The notes under the pieces are model-generated. The model was not told the origin of the DNA, made no database searches, and worked only from the letters and a program-made list of their open reading frames with translations. Of a stretch of DNA of 15,118 nt, positions 6,172 through 14,406 are shown piece after piece. A program made the translations under genes and the position numbers. Positions within the stretch are counted from its first letter, which is position 1. Every line of letters begins with the position of its first letter. Origin of the DNA: Tannerella sp. (GTDB taxonomy: Bacteria; Bacteroidota; Bacteroidia; Bacteroidales; Tannerellaceae); NCBI GenBank assembly GCA_031267485.1, contig JAIRYY010000046.1, positions 1 through 15,118 on the forward strand, given 5' to 3'.

Positions 6172-6732
6172 TTAACCGATATCCGGGGACAGCGCTTCGA
6201 TTAATTTCCTTACGGCGATGGCCAGATGAGCTTCGACCGTTTTGACGGAGATGTCCAGAATTGTGGCGACTTCCCTGTATTTTAGCTTGTCTTCCCGCAC
6301 TAATTTGAAAACCGTCCTGCATTTGTCGGGCAACGAATTGATGGCGGCGTTCAGGCGGTCGATGTCTTCTTTGGCAATCAGTTCGTCTTCCGGCGTCGTG
6401 TCCGTCCGGAAAAACAAATCCACCTCCCGCTCTTTCAGTTCTACCGTCTCCATGTGCTGCAGACGGTAATGACTGATGGCCCTGTTTCTCGCAATAGAAT
6501 ATATGTAGGAGTCAAAATTCGGAATGCCGGGCAGCTGTTTCCGGCTGTTCCAGATGGAAAGGAAGACGTCGGACACGACCTCTTCGGCCTCGGCGGGGGA
6601 AGGGACATAAAGACCCGTAAATCGCATCAGCCGTTTATAATAGGCCATATATAACGATTTAAACGCTGTCTGTGAATCCGATAATGCTATCGCTTCAATC
6701 CATGATATTATTTTTTCAACATCCCTGCTCAA
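6172..6732 (-). CDS. ECF-type RNA polymerase sigma factor
   Basis: This 186-residue protein directs RNA polymerase to a specific promoter set. Region 2 spans about residues 24-92, with FKSLYMAYYKRLMRF, the core-binding and -10 recognition block DVFLSIWNSRKQ, and the FDSYIYSIARNRAISHYR motif. Region 4 spans about 130-182, with a helix-turn-helix LKYREVATILDISVKTVEAHL. Length and architecture fit the Bacteroidota group that normally pairs with a FecR-like anti-sigma. No anti-sigma or SusC/TonB-dependent receptor gene adjoins it. The best start is TTG at 6732; no in-frame ATG exists between the upstream in-frame stop and residue 29. It follows tadA after 56 nt in the same direction, with no obvious promoter in the gap, so it may be co-transcribed. 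Its targets are unknown; the adjacent GH36-like promoter is a candidate. Confidence 0.88.
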   Translation of the reverse strand: MSRDVEKIISWIEAIALSDSQTAFKSLYMAYYKRLMRFTGLYVPSPAEAEEVVSDVFLSIWNSRKQLPGIPNFDSYIYSIARNRAISHYRLQHMETVELKEREVDLFFRTDTTPEDELIAKEDIDRLNAAINSLPDKCRTVFKLVREDKLKYREVATILDISVKTVEAHLAIAVRKLIEALSPDIG

Positions 6733-6788
6733 GCGAAAAAAGGTTTTTGTCGGTTTATTATCCTGTCAATCCAATCCGGGAGCTTCTT

Positions 6789-7232
6789 CTACCGTCTGTC
6801 CCGGAAAAAGGCTTTTATAGCGGCGGCACATTCGGCTTCCATGATGCCGCTGCGAACTTCCGTTTTCGGATGCAGTGCGCCGGGGGCATATACCGTGAAA
6901 CCGCGTTTTTCGTCCGGAGCGCCGTAAATCAGCGCGGGGAGCTGCGCCCAGCCGATGGCTCCGGCGCACATGACGCAGGGTTCGACGGTCACGTACAGGC
7001 GGCAGTCCGTCAGGTATTTTGCGCCCAGCGAAGCGGTTGCGGAGGTGATGGCGAGCATTTCGGCATGCGCCGTGGGGTCGTTCAGCCGTCCGGTCTGATT
7101 GTGCGCCCGCGCGATTATGCGGTCGCCGCATACAATGACCGCTCCTATGGGGACTTCGTTTTCCTCCGCCGCGAGACGCGCCTCGACAAGCGCCTGCCTC
7201 ATGAAATATTCGTCTGAAAAAGAGTTTGTCAT
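6789..7232 (-). CDS. tadA: TadA-type tRNA adenosine(34) deaminase / nucleoside deaminase
   Basis: This 147-residue zinc deaminase most likely converts adenosine 34 of a tRNA anticodon to inosine in the cytoplasm. The zinc site is complete: HAE at 56-58 (His56 ligand, Glu58 proton shuttle) and PCVMC at 85-89 (Cys86 and Cys89). Residues 26-50 (EVPIGAVIV...HN) match the substrate-pocket strand of the family. The start at 7232 is chosen because its ATG overlaps the TGA of the upstream gene as ATGA, indicating translational coupling; an upstream ATG at 7289 would run through that gene. A guanine or cytosine deaminase from the same superfamily cannot be excluded, but the length and PCVMCAGAI signature favour TadA. 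Confidence 0.85.
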   Translation of the reverse strand: MTNSFSDEYFMRQALVEARLAAEENEVPIGAVIVCGDRIIARAHNQTGRLNDPTAHAEMLAITSATASLGAKYLTDCRLYVTVEPCVMCAGAIGWAQLPALIYGAPDEKRGFTVYAPGALHPKTEVRSGIMEAECAAAIKAFFRDRR

Positions 7233-7477
7233 CGCCGCATTTCGTTTTCGTTGAACAGTGTCGGATAGTCCTCTTCCATGATTTTCCATATATGGGAAAG
7301 AATCGTCCGGCGATACCAGTTCGACCTGTTCGTGATTTTGTATTTCTGCAAATACCGTTCTATGGCATCGTGCTCCGTATCATTAAGCATAAAGGAAACA
7401 CGGCGCTCGCGCTTCGCCGTATTTTCCGGCGTTTTTTTCTGTGGCTGCCTGTCTTTTTCCGGTTGCTTTTCTTTCAT
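7229..7477 (-). CDS. Small basic RHH-like protein coupled to tadA
   Basis: This 82-residue protein has a lysine/arginine-rich, disordered-looking N-terminus (about residues 1-26) followed by RVSFMLNDTEHDAIERYLQK. The latter resembles the strand-helix start of a ribbon-helix-helix (CopG/Arc-like) DNA-binding domain, then NRSNWYRRTILSHIWKIMEEDYPTLF. I recall similar short proteins in Bacteroidales, but no function is established here. Its stop codon overlaps the tadA start (ATGA), so the two are translated from one mRNA. Possible roles are an autorepressor or an unrelated nucleic-acid-binding protein. It begins 52 nt after the GH30 gene, so read-through from that gene is possible. Confidence 0.7.
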   Translation of the reverse strand: MKEKQPEKDRQPQKKTPENTAKRERRVSFMLNDTEHDAIERYLQKYKITNRSNWYRRTILSHIWKIMEEDYPTLFNENEMRR

Positions 7478-7529
7478 CGCGTCAAACGTTCCTGTTTAAA
7501 TGAGTTCCCGTCCGTCATTCCCCGGAGAT

Positions 7530-8960
7530 TTACCGGTTGTAGAATGTCACGGTATTGAATGATTTGGCTTTCAGGGGGAGAGAGAACACCCGGTTTTCGC
7601 AGGCGACTTTCACCGTCCGGCCGTTTTCGTCCCTGTTTGCGAGGATGAGGACGATTTTCCCGTCCGGATTGACAAACGCCAGATGGTCGTCTCCGCCGGA
7701 TGTTTCCAGACGGAAAGCGCCGGGCAGGACGAAATGGCTGAAGTGCTTCATCAGGAAAAATTCGGGGTTGTAGACCACTTCGCCCGTCGCCCGGTCGACG
7801 GATATGAGCGCGTTCTGCTTCCATCCCCAGGCGCTTGTCCCGGAGGTATCCAGCGCCATGTTCCAGTAATCGTACACGTTCGCGCCGCCGGTCAGGTAGA
7901 GGTAGAGCAACTCCCACGTATGTTCGGCGGCCGCCCAGTCGTTGGAGCCATTGCCACATTCCGATTCGGTCTGCATGAGCTTCAGGTCAGGATATTGCCC
8001 GTGGATGGCGGCAATCGAGCGTTTCCCCGCCCACTGGAAGCCGGCGCCCCGGATGTAGCGCGAGGCATCCGCGTCGTTCATTGCCGTGCGCACGTATTCG
8101 GGGTCGGCAATGTTCAGCGTGCCGAAATAAATGTCGGCCCGGATTTTTTCGGCCTCGAACTTCGGCCCCAGGTACTTCCCGATGAAACAGGCGAGGTCTT
8201 CCGAACGCCAGCTGCACGACGGGAAATTCGGGATATGGTAGGGTTCGTTCTGCACATGTACGGCGCAGATATCGATTCCCTCCTTTTCGTAAGCGCGAAT
8301 GAAGCGGGTGAAATACAGGGCGTATGCCTCCAGGTATCCCCTCAGCATGATGAAAGAGGTGGTAAAACCGTTGCTGTTGCCTTCGGCTCTTGCGCTGTAT
8401 TCCGGCGCCAGCCCGTTGATCGAGTCCGGATATCCGGCATAGTGGCGGTTGGTTTTCATCCACGCGGGAGGCGTCCAGGGCGAAGCCCATATTTTGATTC
8501 GGGGGTTGATTTGCTGCGCCGCCCGGATATAGGGAATGAGGATATAGCGGTCGCGGTCGATGTTGAAGTTGGCCATTCCGAAATCGCCGGCCACGTCGTT
8601 GAACGAATAGTAGCTCAGGGCATAATCGCTCGCGCCCATCGGCATGCGGTTGTACGTGAAGTTGGCTTCCTGCGGGCTGAACAGCCGGTGGAGCGCTTCG
8701 TTCCGTTTCGCTTCGGGCAGCGTGGAGAGCGCATCCCATCCGAGTTCGTTGAAGCAGCCGCCGAAGCCGTCGATGACCTGCGCCTTTTCGTTTTTTATCA
8801 GGATATCCGCACTGCTTTCGCCGGTTTGCGCTTCGACCTTTATTTTGGCCGATTTCTGCCAGCAACTGCCGTCAACGCTGTAAATCCATTCGGCCTGCTG
8901 CGCCTGAAGGCCTGCGGCGAACAGGAGGCCGCAGAAAATGAAGTCAAGTTTTATTTTCAT
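7530..8960 (-). CDS. Exported GH30 family glycoside hydrolase
   Basis: This 476-residue retaining beta-glycosidase starts at MKIKLDF (8960). An upstream in-frame ATG at 8996 lies inside the -7 element and is rejected. Residues 1-21 form a signal peptide ending LQAQ. A (beta/alpha)8 barrel with a short flanking beta domain, typical of clan A, follows. GFGGCFNELGWDAL (65-78) and RMPMGASDYALSYY (105-118) are typical GH30 blocks, and WASPWTPPAWMK (158-169) lines the cleft. VHVQNEP holds the acid/base Glu239 and LMQTESE the nucleophile Glu332. The C-terminal strands around 427-476 complete the side domain. The overall pattern recalls glucosylceramidase and beta-1,6-glucanase subfamilies, but the substrate is not assigned. 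It diverges from recQ across a shared promoter region. Confidence 0.9.
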   Translation of the reverse strand: MKIKLDFIFCGLLFAAGLQAQQAEWIYSVDGSCWQKSAKIKVEAQTGESSADILIKNEKAQVIDGFGGCFNELGWDALSTLPEAKRNEALHRLFSPQEANFTYNRMPMGASDYALSYYSFNDVAGDFGMANFNIDRDRYILIPYIRAAQQINPRIKIWASPWTPPAWMKTNRHYAGYPDSINGLAPEYSARAEGNSNGFTTSFIMLRGYLEAYALYFTRFIRAYEKEGIDICAVHVQNEPYHIPNFPSCSWRSEDLACFIGKYLGPKFEAEKIRADIYFGTLNIADPEYVRTAMNDADASRYIRGAGFQWAGKRSIAAIHGQYPDLKLMQTESECGNGSNDWAAAEHTWELLYLYLTGGANVYDYWNMALDTSGTSAWGWKQNALISVDRATGEVVYNPEFFLMKHFSHFVLPGAFRLETSGGDDHLAFVNPDGKIVLILANRDENGRTVKVACENRVFSLPLKAKSFNTVTFYNR

Positions 8961-8993
8961 AGTTCTAAATTTTAATATGTTTCCTACCGCGCG

Positions 8994-9026
8994 CAAAGGT
9001 AGCGGATTTTATTGAAAATTTGAAAA
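8994..9026 (-). promoter_or_regulatory. Promoter of the GH30 gene
   Basis: The minus strand shows a good Bacteroidota -7 element TACCTTTG (8994-9001), 33 nt before the chosen start codon. The best -33 candidate is the TTTTC at 9022-9026, 20 bp upstream, a weak match to TTTG. The AT-rich leader without Shine-Dalgarno is typical of the phylum. Confidence 0.65.
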
Positions 9027-9041
9027 TTTCATGTACATTTG
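9012..9041 (+). promoter_or_regulatory. Promoter of recQ
   Basis: TTG at 9012-9014 and TACATTTG at 9034-9041 are separated by exactly 19 bp, an ideal fit to the TTG-N19-TAnnTTTG consensus. The recQ start codon is 56 nt downstream. The upstream half of this promoter overlaps that of the divergent GH30 promoter, and GAAAATTT is directly repeated at 9014-9029 between the -33 and -7 elements. Confidence 0.75.
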
Positions 9042-9097
9042 CACGACATTCAATCCGATAATTTTCGGAAGTTACAACAACATCATTTTAAAGTCTT

Positions 9098-10939
9098 ATG
9101 GAGGAACAACTGCGGATATTAAAAAAGTTTTTCGGATACGACACGTTCAGGCCGTTACAGGCGGACATTATAAAGCGTACCATCGAAAAAGGAGATTCTC
9201 TTGTACTCATGCCGACGGGGGGTGGCAAATCCGTCTGCTTCCAGCTGCCGGCCATTTATCTGCCCGGTACGGCCGTCGTCGTATCTCCCCTGATTGCGCT
9301 GATGAAAGACCAGGTGGAAGGGCTCGTCGCAAACGGCATCCCGGCGGCATCGCTGAACAGCGTCATGTCCGAAGAGGAAAGGTGGCAGGTCAGACAGCGC
9401 TGCCTGCAGGGGCAGATGAAATTGCTCTACATCTCGCCCGAGGGCCTGACAGGCGAAATGGAACGCCTGTTCGCCCGGATGGAAATATCCCTTATCGCCA
9501 TTGACGAAGCGCACTGCATTTCGCAGTGGGGGCACGATTTCAGACCCGAATACGCGCAGCTGTCCGTACTGAAGGAGCGGTTTGCCGGCGTTCCGCTTAT
9601 CGCACTGACGGCCACGGCCGACAAAATCACGCGCCACGACATCGTGAAACAGCTCAACCTGGACAATCCCGAAATTTTCATTTCGTCCTTCGACCGCCCG
9701 AATCTCTCGCTTGCCGTCAGGCGGGGACTGGAACAGAAAGACAAAATCGCGGAAATCATCCGTTTTATCCGCCACCGCCAGGGACAGAGCGGCATCATCT
9801 ACTGCCGGAAACGGAACGATACGGAAAAGGTGGCGGATATTCTGATGCGCAAATACGGTATCCCGGCCATTGCCTATCATGCCGGCCTGCCTCCCGCCAC
9901 GCGCGAAAAGGCGCAGGATGATTTCATCAACGACCGCATCGACGTCGTCTGTGCAACCATAGCGTTCGGCATGGGTATCGACAAAAGCAACATCCGCTGG
10001 GTAATCCATTACAACATGCCGGGCAGTATCGAAAATTATTACCAGGAGATTGGGCGTGCGGGACGCGACGGCGTGGCAAGCGATACGGTTCTCTTTTATT
10101 CGCTGGGCGACCTTGTCCTGCTGCGCCGGTTTGCCGAAGAAAGCGGGCAGATGGATATCAACACAGAGAAACTGTACCGCATGCAGCGGTATTGCGAGAC
10201 AGACCTTTGCCGGCGGCGTGTCCTGCTGAACTATTTCGGGGAGGAGGCGACGGACGACTGCGGCAATTGCGACGTGTGCAGGAATCCGCCCCGGCGTTTC
10301 GACGGCAGCATACTCGTGCAAAAAGCGCTGAGTGCAATTATGCGTACCGAAGAACGCGTCGGCATGCGCATGCTGATAGACATCCTGAGAGGCTCCGGCC
10401 GCATGGAATTGCTGCAGCTTGACTATCACCTGCTGAAAACCTACGGGGCAGGCCGCGATTTGCCTTATGAGGCATGGAGGGAATATATTTATCAGATGTT
10501 GCAGCTTGGCTTCATCGAAGTCGATTATCTCAACGGCCAGACGCTGAAAGTCACTCCGTCGGGCAAAAAAGTGCTGTTCGGAGAAGCTCAGGCAATCCTG
10601 ACATTTCAAAAGGAACCGGAAGAAACCGTCGCGACAAAAAAACGGAGCGCGAAAGAACGGAAAACGCCGCCCGCTACCAGCCCGACAGCGCCGGAAAACA
10701 GCGTCCCCGACGAAGCGCTGATGACCGCCCTGCGCCGCCTGCGCCTGCAACTGGCGCAGCAGGAAAAAATGCCCGCATACATCATCTTCTCCGATGCATC
10801 CCTGCAGGACATGGCCATCAAAAAACCAGTAACCCTGGATGCGTTCTCCGACATCAGAGGCGTGGGCGACATGAAGCTGGAAAAATACGGAAACACGTTC
10901 GTTACCCTCATACGTTCCGTATTGGATGAACGGAAATAA
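9098..10939 (+). CDS. recQ: ATP-dependent DNA helicase RecQ
   Basis: This 613-residue 3'-5' DNA helicase acts in recombination repair and replication-fork restart. The superfamily 2 motifs are complete: motif 0 FFGYDTFRPLQ (11-21), Walker A MPTGGGKS (38-45), DEAH (136-139) with the RecQ aromatic-rich loop CISQWGHDFRPEY, LTATAD (170-175), and motif VI QEIGRAGRDG (316-325). The RQC zinc site is intact as C371-x16-C388-xx-C391-xx-C394, followed by a winged helix to about residue 500. A lysine-rich, proline-rich linker (about 508-537) leads to one HRDC domain (about 538-610, ending DIRGVGDMKLEKYG...FVTLI). Length and domain order are ordinary for bacterial RecQ. It is the only rightward gene in the window and ends convergently with the lipoprotein gene. 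Confidence 0.97.
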   Translation: MEEQLRILKKFFGYDTFRPLQADIIKRTIEKGDSLVLMPTGGGKSVCFQLPAIYLPGTAVVVSPLIALMKDQVEGLVANGIPAASLNSVMSEEERWQVRQRCLQGQMKLLYISPEGLTGEMERLFARMEISLIAIDEAHCISQWGHDFRPEYAQLSVLKERFAGVPLIALTATADKITRHDIVKQLNLDNPEIFISSFDRPNLSLAVRRGLEQKDKIAEIIRFIRHRQGQSGIIYCRKRNDTEKVADILMRKYGIPAIAYHAGLPPATREKAQDDFINDRIDVVCATIAFGMGIDKSNIRWVIHYNMPGSIENYYQEIGRAGRDGVASDTVLFYSLGDLVLLRRFAEESGQMDINTEKLYRMQRYCETDLCRRRVLLNYFGEEATDDCGNCDVCRNPPRRFDGSILVQKALSAIMRTEERVGMRMLIDILRGSGRMELLQLDYHLLKTYGAGRDLPYEAWREYIYQMLQLGFIEVDYLNGQTLKVTPSGKKVLFGEAQAILTFQKEPEETVATKKRSAKERKTPPATSPTAPENSVPDEALMTALRRLRLQLAQQEKMPAYIIFSDASLQDMAIKKPVTLDAFSDIRGVGDMKLEKYGNTFVTLIRSVLDERK

Positions 10940-10948
10940 TCAACATCT

Positions 10949-10975
10949 GTCGACGGTAATGGTTTTACCGTCGAC
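10949..10975 (+). terminator. Hairpin 3' of recQ
   Basis: GTCGACGGTAA at 10949-10959 pairs perfectly with TTACCGTCGAC at 10965-10975 around a 5-nt loop, 9 nt after the recQ stop codon. No T-run follows at once (the next bases are GGGTTCC), so it is a terminator-like or mRNA-stabilising hairpin and not a textbook intrinsic terminator. It lies between convergent genes and could serve both strands. Confidence 0.55.
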
Positions 10976-11014
10976 GGGTTCCGTTCTGAAGTATTTTATA
11001 CAGGATCAATCAAA

Positions 11015-11434
11015 TTAATAGGTAGCCATTGGTAAAACAATCAATGTATTAAGTTCTTCATCGCAAAAATGTATGTCAACATTAGCTCCATCAAAGACGG
11101 ACTCTGAAATCTCTGCTGCTAATAGTTTAGCATTATCTTTATATTCCTGGTCCTGTTCTATCCCTTTTTTTACAACCATCCTAACTTCGTAGGTTTTACC
11201 GGTTTTATTCAGTTGAACCGTTTTTTCATCACCATCGGCAAATCCCATGTCAATAAAATATGCTCCTAATTTATCAGCATCACGTTCTGTCACAGCAGAT
11301 GTATAAAAAAGCTGTGTGCCATTAAAATTTTTTTCCGTCCCATAATCGTTGCAACTGCTCACGAGTAATAACACAAAAAGTGTCAAAAAAATAGAAAGAC
11401 TGTGTGAAAAGATTGTCTTTTTCATAAAATTCAT
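11015..11434 (-). CDS. Small predicted lipoprotein of unknown function
   Basis: This 139-residue protein starts MNFMKK; the internal MKK at 11425 is equally possible. A hydrophobic signal stretch (about residues 11-25) ends in LLVSSC, a lipobox with Cys28 as the lipidated residue, so export and membrane anchoring are expected. The mature part is about 110 residues, mildly acidic, with alternating strand/helix character (FYTSAVTERDADKLGAYF..., YEVRMVVKK) and a second Cys (in HFCDEE). I do not recognise a family. It follows the Ca2+ ATPase gene by 54 nt in the same direction, with a TACTTTG-like sequence in the gap that could be a weak promoter. No functional link to calcium transport can be shown. 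Confidence 0.7.
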   Translation of the reverse strand: MNFMKKTIFSHSLSIFLTLFVLLLVSSCNDYGTEKNFNGTQLFYTSAVTERDADKLGAYFIDMGFADGDEKTVQLNKTGKTYEVRMVVKKGIEQDQEYKDNAKLLAAEISESVFDGANVDIHFCDEELNTLIVLPMATY

Positions 11435-11488
11435 TTTTTAATTGTTTATAAATTCAATAAATTATCATTTGTTATCAAAGTATTTTTA

Positions 11489-14182
11489 TCAATATTTGCC
11501 GCGACTATTTAAAAACCTTCCGATTTCGCCAACCCACAGCACAATCGAAGTTGTTCCAATGATTATAGCCCAGTCCGAAAGCCTTAGCGGCACAACGTTA
11601 AACATTTCTCCGCCAACGGAAACGATAAGCCACTGTCCTACAAGGATTACAATTGCTATAAATAAGAATCCTCGACATTGGTTGATGAAGGCAAAAGAAG
11701 ATTTTCCGGTCATAAACGCTTTTGCATTAAACATATTCCAGAATTGTAACATCACGAAAATCGTGAAGAATAAAGATAATTCGTATGGCGATAATTCGTT
11801 GCCTGCTCCAAAATTAAAGAAATTTTTGCCGAAATCAGTTGGACTGAAATCCTTTAGCGAGGTAATATCAGCATGTTTGAAATACTGTACCAACCCGAAA
11901 AGCAGAAGAACGAAGAAAAACCCCACGCCCAAAATGCTTTTCCACATGGATTTATTGATAATAAAATCGGTGGTTTTGCGAGGTTTGTCTTTCATTACTT
12001 TTTCGCTTGGCGGTAAAGAAGCCAATGCCAATGCTGCAAAAGTATCCATTATCAGATTCACCCAAAGCATCTGCGTAACAGTCAACGGCGATTCGGTACC
12101 GAGAAAAGCGCCAATCAGCACTATGATACAAGCTGCCACATTGATAGTCATCTGGAACAGGATAAAGCGCTGAATGTTCTGATACAACGAACGTCCCCAC
12201 ATCACGGCACGCGAAATACTGCTGAATGAATTATCAATAATCGTAATATCACTTGCTTCTTTGGCTACGGATGTGCCGTCACCCATCGAAAGTCCTACCT
12301 GTGCGACGTTTAATGCAGGCGCATCATTTGTCCCGTCACCGGTTACGGCAACAACCTGATCATTCTGTTGCAGTAATTGGACCAAACGCTGTTTGTCCAT
12401 CGGACGGGCACGGGACAGGATTTTTAATTCTGATATCCGTTGTATTAAGGATTTATCGTCCATTGCCGCAAATTCCATCCCAGTCATGTGATGCGCTTCA
12501 TTGTCATTTTCTCCCCACAGTCCGATTTGACGTCCGATTTCCTTTGCTGTACCCGATGTATCGCCGGTAACAATTTTCACGCCAATACCCGCATCCAGGC
12601 AACTCTTGACGGCTTCAGGAACTTCCTCGCGAACCGGGTCGGAAATAGCAACAATGCCCACAAACGTCAAATCGGTATTAAACAAAGCGCCTTCCTTAAT
12701 ATAATGTTTATCGTCTTCCAATATCTGATAGGCAAAGCCTAATGTGCGCATCGCCTTACTTTGATATTCAAGAAGCTGACGATCAAGTTCTTCAGAGGAA
12801 ACATCTGCAGTCTTACATAATGAAAATACAATTTCCGGCGCACCTTTCACGTACAGTACCTTTTTTCCAAGCAATGGTGATTTTACAATCGTTGCCATAT
12901 ATTTACGCTCGGTAGAGAATGTAAGTTGCTCAATTATTTCCGCATCTTCACGTAAAGGCAAATAGTTAATGTTGTTATCGTACAACCAAAGCAACAAAGC
13001 TCCTTCTGTCGGGTTACCTAATGCCTTAACCTTTGATTTATCCGAAAAATCAAGATAGGCGGTTGAATTGACGGCTATACCTTCTTTTATTATATCTGTG
13101 AGACCCTCGCTACCATAGAATTTTGTATCATAAATCTTCATCCGGTTTTGTGTAAGCGTACCGGTTTTATCGGTACAAATCACGGTGGCGGCGCCCATCG
13201 TTTCGCAAGCATGCATTTTACGGACGAGATTGTTAGTCGAAAGCATTCGCTTCATACTTAACGCCAGACTCAATGTCACGCTCATCGGCAGGCCTTCCGG
13301 TACGGCAACAACAATCACTGTGACGGCGATCATAACCGTTTTCAGCAGGAATCCTCCAAAAAGAATCCAATTGAAGCCGCTTTCCAATCCAACGAAATAC
13401 CATATCATACGGCCGACAACGATTAGAATAGCAATCGCATAACTTACCCGAGTGATGAGGTCGGCCAATCTATCCAGTTGCTGATTGAGCGGCGTTTCTA
13501 CGCTGCTGTCAATTTGCGCCCCTTCATAAACCTTACCGTATTCGGAGGCATCACCCACTTTTAAGACTTGCATAATTCCATGTCCTTCCATTACCGTAGT
13601 ACCTTTCATGGCGTGATTGGACGGGTACGTCGCTTCTTTATCAAAATTAGCCGGATTGGTTGTTTTTTTCGCGACAGGTTCTCCCGTCAATGTAGATTCA
13701 TTAATTTGCAGTGAAACAGCTTCCAGTAGTTCACCGTCGGCGGGTATTTCCTCACCGGTTTCAAGAATCGCGATATCACCGACAACGATATCTTTTTTTT
13801 GTATCTGACAAACATTGCCGTTGCGAATAACCTTAACCAGTGTGTCGTCATTGACTTTGTTCAACACTTCAAATTTCCTGTTGGCGCTCTGTTCAAACAA
13901 GAATCCAACAACAGTAGCCAGCAAAATAGCTATCAGGATACCGATCGGCTCAAAAAATGTGCTTACTCCTCCGTGTCCGGAGAAATATTCATAACATGAA
14001 ACGCCTATTGACAACGTCAGGGCTATCAGTAGGATAACGATAATTGGATCTGTGAATTTTTCAAGAAATTCTTTCCACCATGGCTCTTTTGGGGGGGGAG
14101 TAAGAATATTTGCCCCATACTGTTTGCGGCTCTCAATGACTTCAGCATCGGTCAGACCTGTATAATGATGACTTTTTTGCAT
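11489..14182 (-). CDS. P2B-type (PMCA-like) calcium-transporting P-type ATPase
   Basis: This 897-residue integral membrane pump probably exports Ca2+ from the cytoplasm using ATP. An N-terminal cation-ATPase domain is followed by helices at about 42-65 and 78-97. The actuator domain carries STLTGEP (163-169). TM4 carries VAVPEGLP (292-299) for ion coordination. The phosphorylation loop ICTDKTGTLT has the acceptor Asp338. The nucleotide domain has KGAPE (446-450), and the hinge reads TGDGTNDAPAL (614-624). In TM5 and TM6, Asn681 (FQMTINV) and Asp713 (NLIMDTFAALALAS) match the single-site PMCA pattern. Four further C-terminal helices follow, with no extended regulatory tail. It starts 24 nt after a tiny membrane protein gene, suggesting one operon. 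DNA here is more AT-rich than around the glycosidase genes. A different divalent cation is possible but less likely. Confidence 0.92.
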   Translation of the reverse strand: MQKSHHYTGLTDAEVIESRKQYGANILTPPPKEPWWKEFLEKFTDPIIVILLIALTLSIGVSCYEYFSGHGGVSTFFEPIGILIAILLATVVGFLFEQSANRKFEVLNKVNDDTLVKVIRNGNVCQIQKKDIVVGDIAILETGEEIPADGELLEAVSLQINESTLTGEPVAKKTTNPANFDKEATYPSNHAMKGTTVMEGHGIMQVLKVGDASEYGKVYEGAQIDSSVETPLNQQLDRLADLITRVSYAIAILIVVGRMIWYFVGLESGFNWILFGGFLLKTVMIAVTVIVVAVPEGLPMSVTLSLALSMKRMLSTNNLVRKMHACETMGAATVICTDKTGTLTQNRMKIYDTKFYGSEGLTDIIKEGIAVNSTAYLDFSDKSKVKALGNPTEGALLLWLYDNNINYLPLREDAEIIEQLTFSTERKYMATIVKSPLLGKKVLYVKGAPEIVFSLCKTADVSSEELDRQLLEYQSKAMRTLGFAYQILEDDKHYIKEGALFNTDLTFVGIVAISDPVREEVPEAVKSCLDAGIGVKIVTGDTSGTAKEIGRQIGLWGENDNEAHHMTGMEFAAMDDKSLIQRISELKILSRARPMDKQRLVQLLQQNDQVVAVTGDGTNDAPALNVAQVGLSMGDGTSVAKEASDITIIDNSFSSISRAVMWGRSLYQNIQRFILFQMTINVAACIIVLIGAFLGTESPLTVTQMLWVNLIMDTFAALALASLPPSEKVMKDKPRKTTDFIINKSMWKSILGVGFFFVLLLFGLVQYFKHADITSLKDFSPTDFGKNFFNFGAGNELSPYELSLFFTIFVMLQFWNMFNAKAFMTGKSSFAFINQCRGFLFIAIVILVGQWLIVSVGGEMFNVVPLRLSDWAIIIGTTSIVLWVGEIGRFLNSRGKY

Positions 14183-14206
14183 ATTGCGTTATTTATCAAT
14201 TGTTTT

Positions 14207-14395
14207 TTAGGATAATAAAAATTTTATCATATCAATTCCGGCATACACAAGCATCAGTATGCCTACCGTCATACACACGATATGCACAAAATGCCGCGGA
14301 GTGTTCCTTTTGTATTTCCGCTTTTTATAAATTAGGCGTGGCAATACCATCCACACAAATAATCCCAAGAATACCTTTATAAGGATTTCCAACAT
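14207..14395 (-). CDS. Small two-helix membrane protein upstream of the Ca2+ ATPase
   Basis: This 62-residue protein starts MLEILIKVFLGLFVW. Earlier in-frame ATGs at 14437 and 14419 fall in or beyond the hairpin at 14407-14446 and are disfavoured. There are two likely membrane helices, about residues 3-22 and 36-60, joined by a very basic loop (YKKRKYKRNTPRH) that should face the cytoplasm. No family was recognised. Only 24 nt separate it from the pump gene in the same direction, so co-expression is likely. A role as an accessory or regulatory subunit of the pump is an inference from context alone. Confidence 0.6.
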   Translation of the reverse strand: MLEILIKVFLGLFVWMVLPRLIYKKRKYKRNTPRHFVHIVCMTVGILMLVYAGIDMIKFLLS

Positions 14396-14406
14396 AATTT
14401 TAATGT

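Noticed and set aside
7683..8975. 430-residue rightward frame (and a similar 388-residue one at 4769-5935)
   Set aside because: Both are antisense to glycosidase genes with recognisable catalytic motifs.
9155..10750. 531-residue leftward frame
   Set aside because: It is antisense to recQ, whose helicase motifs are unambiguous.
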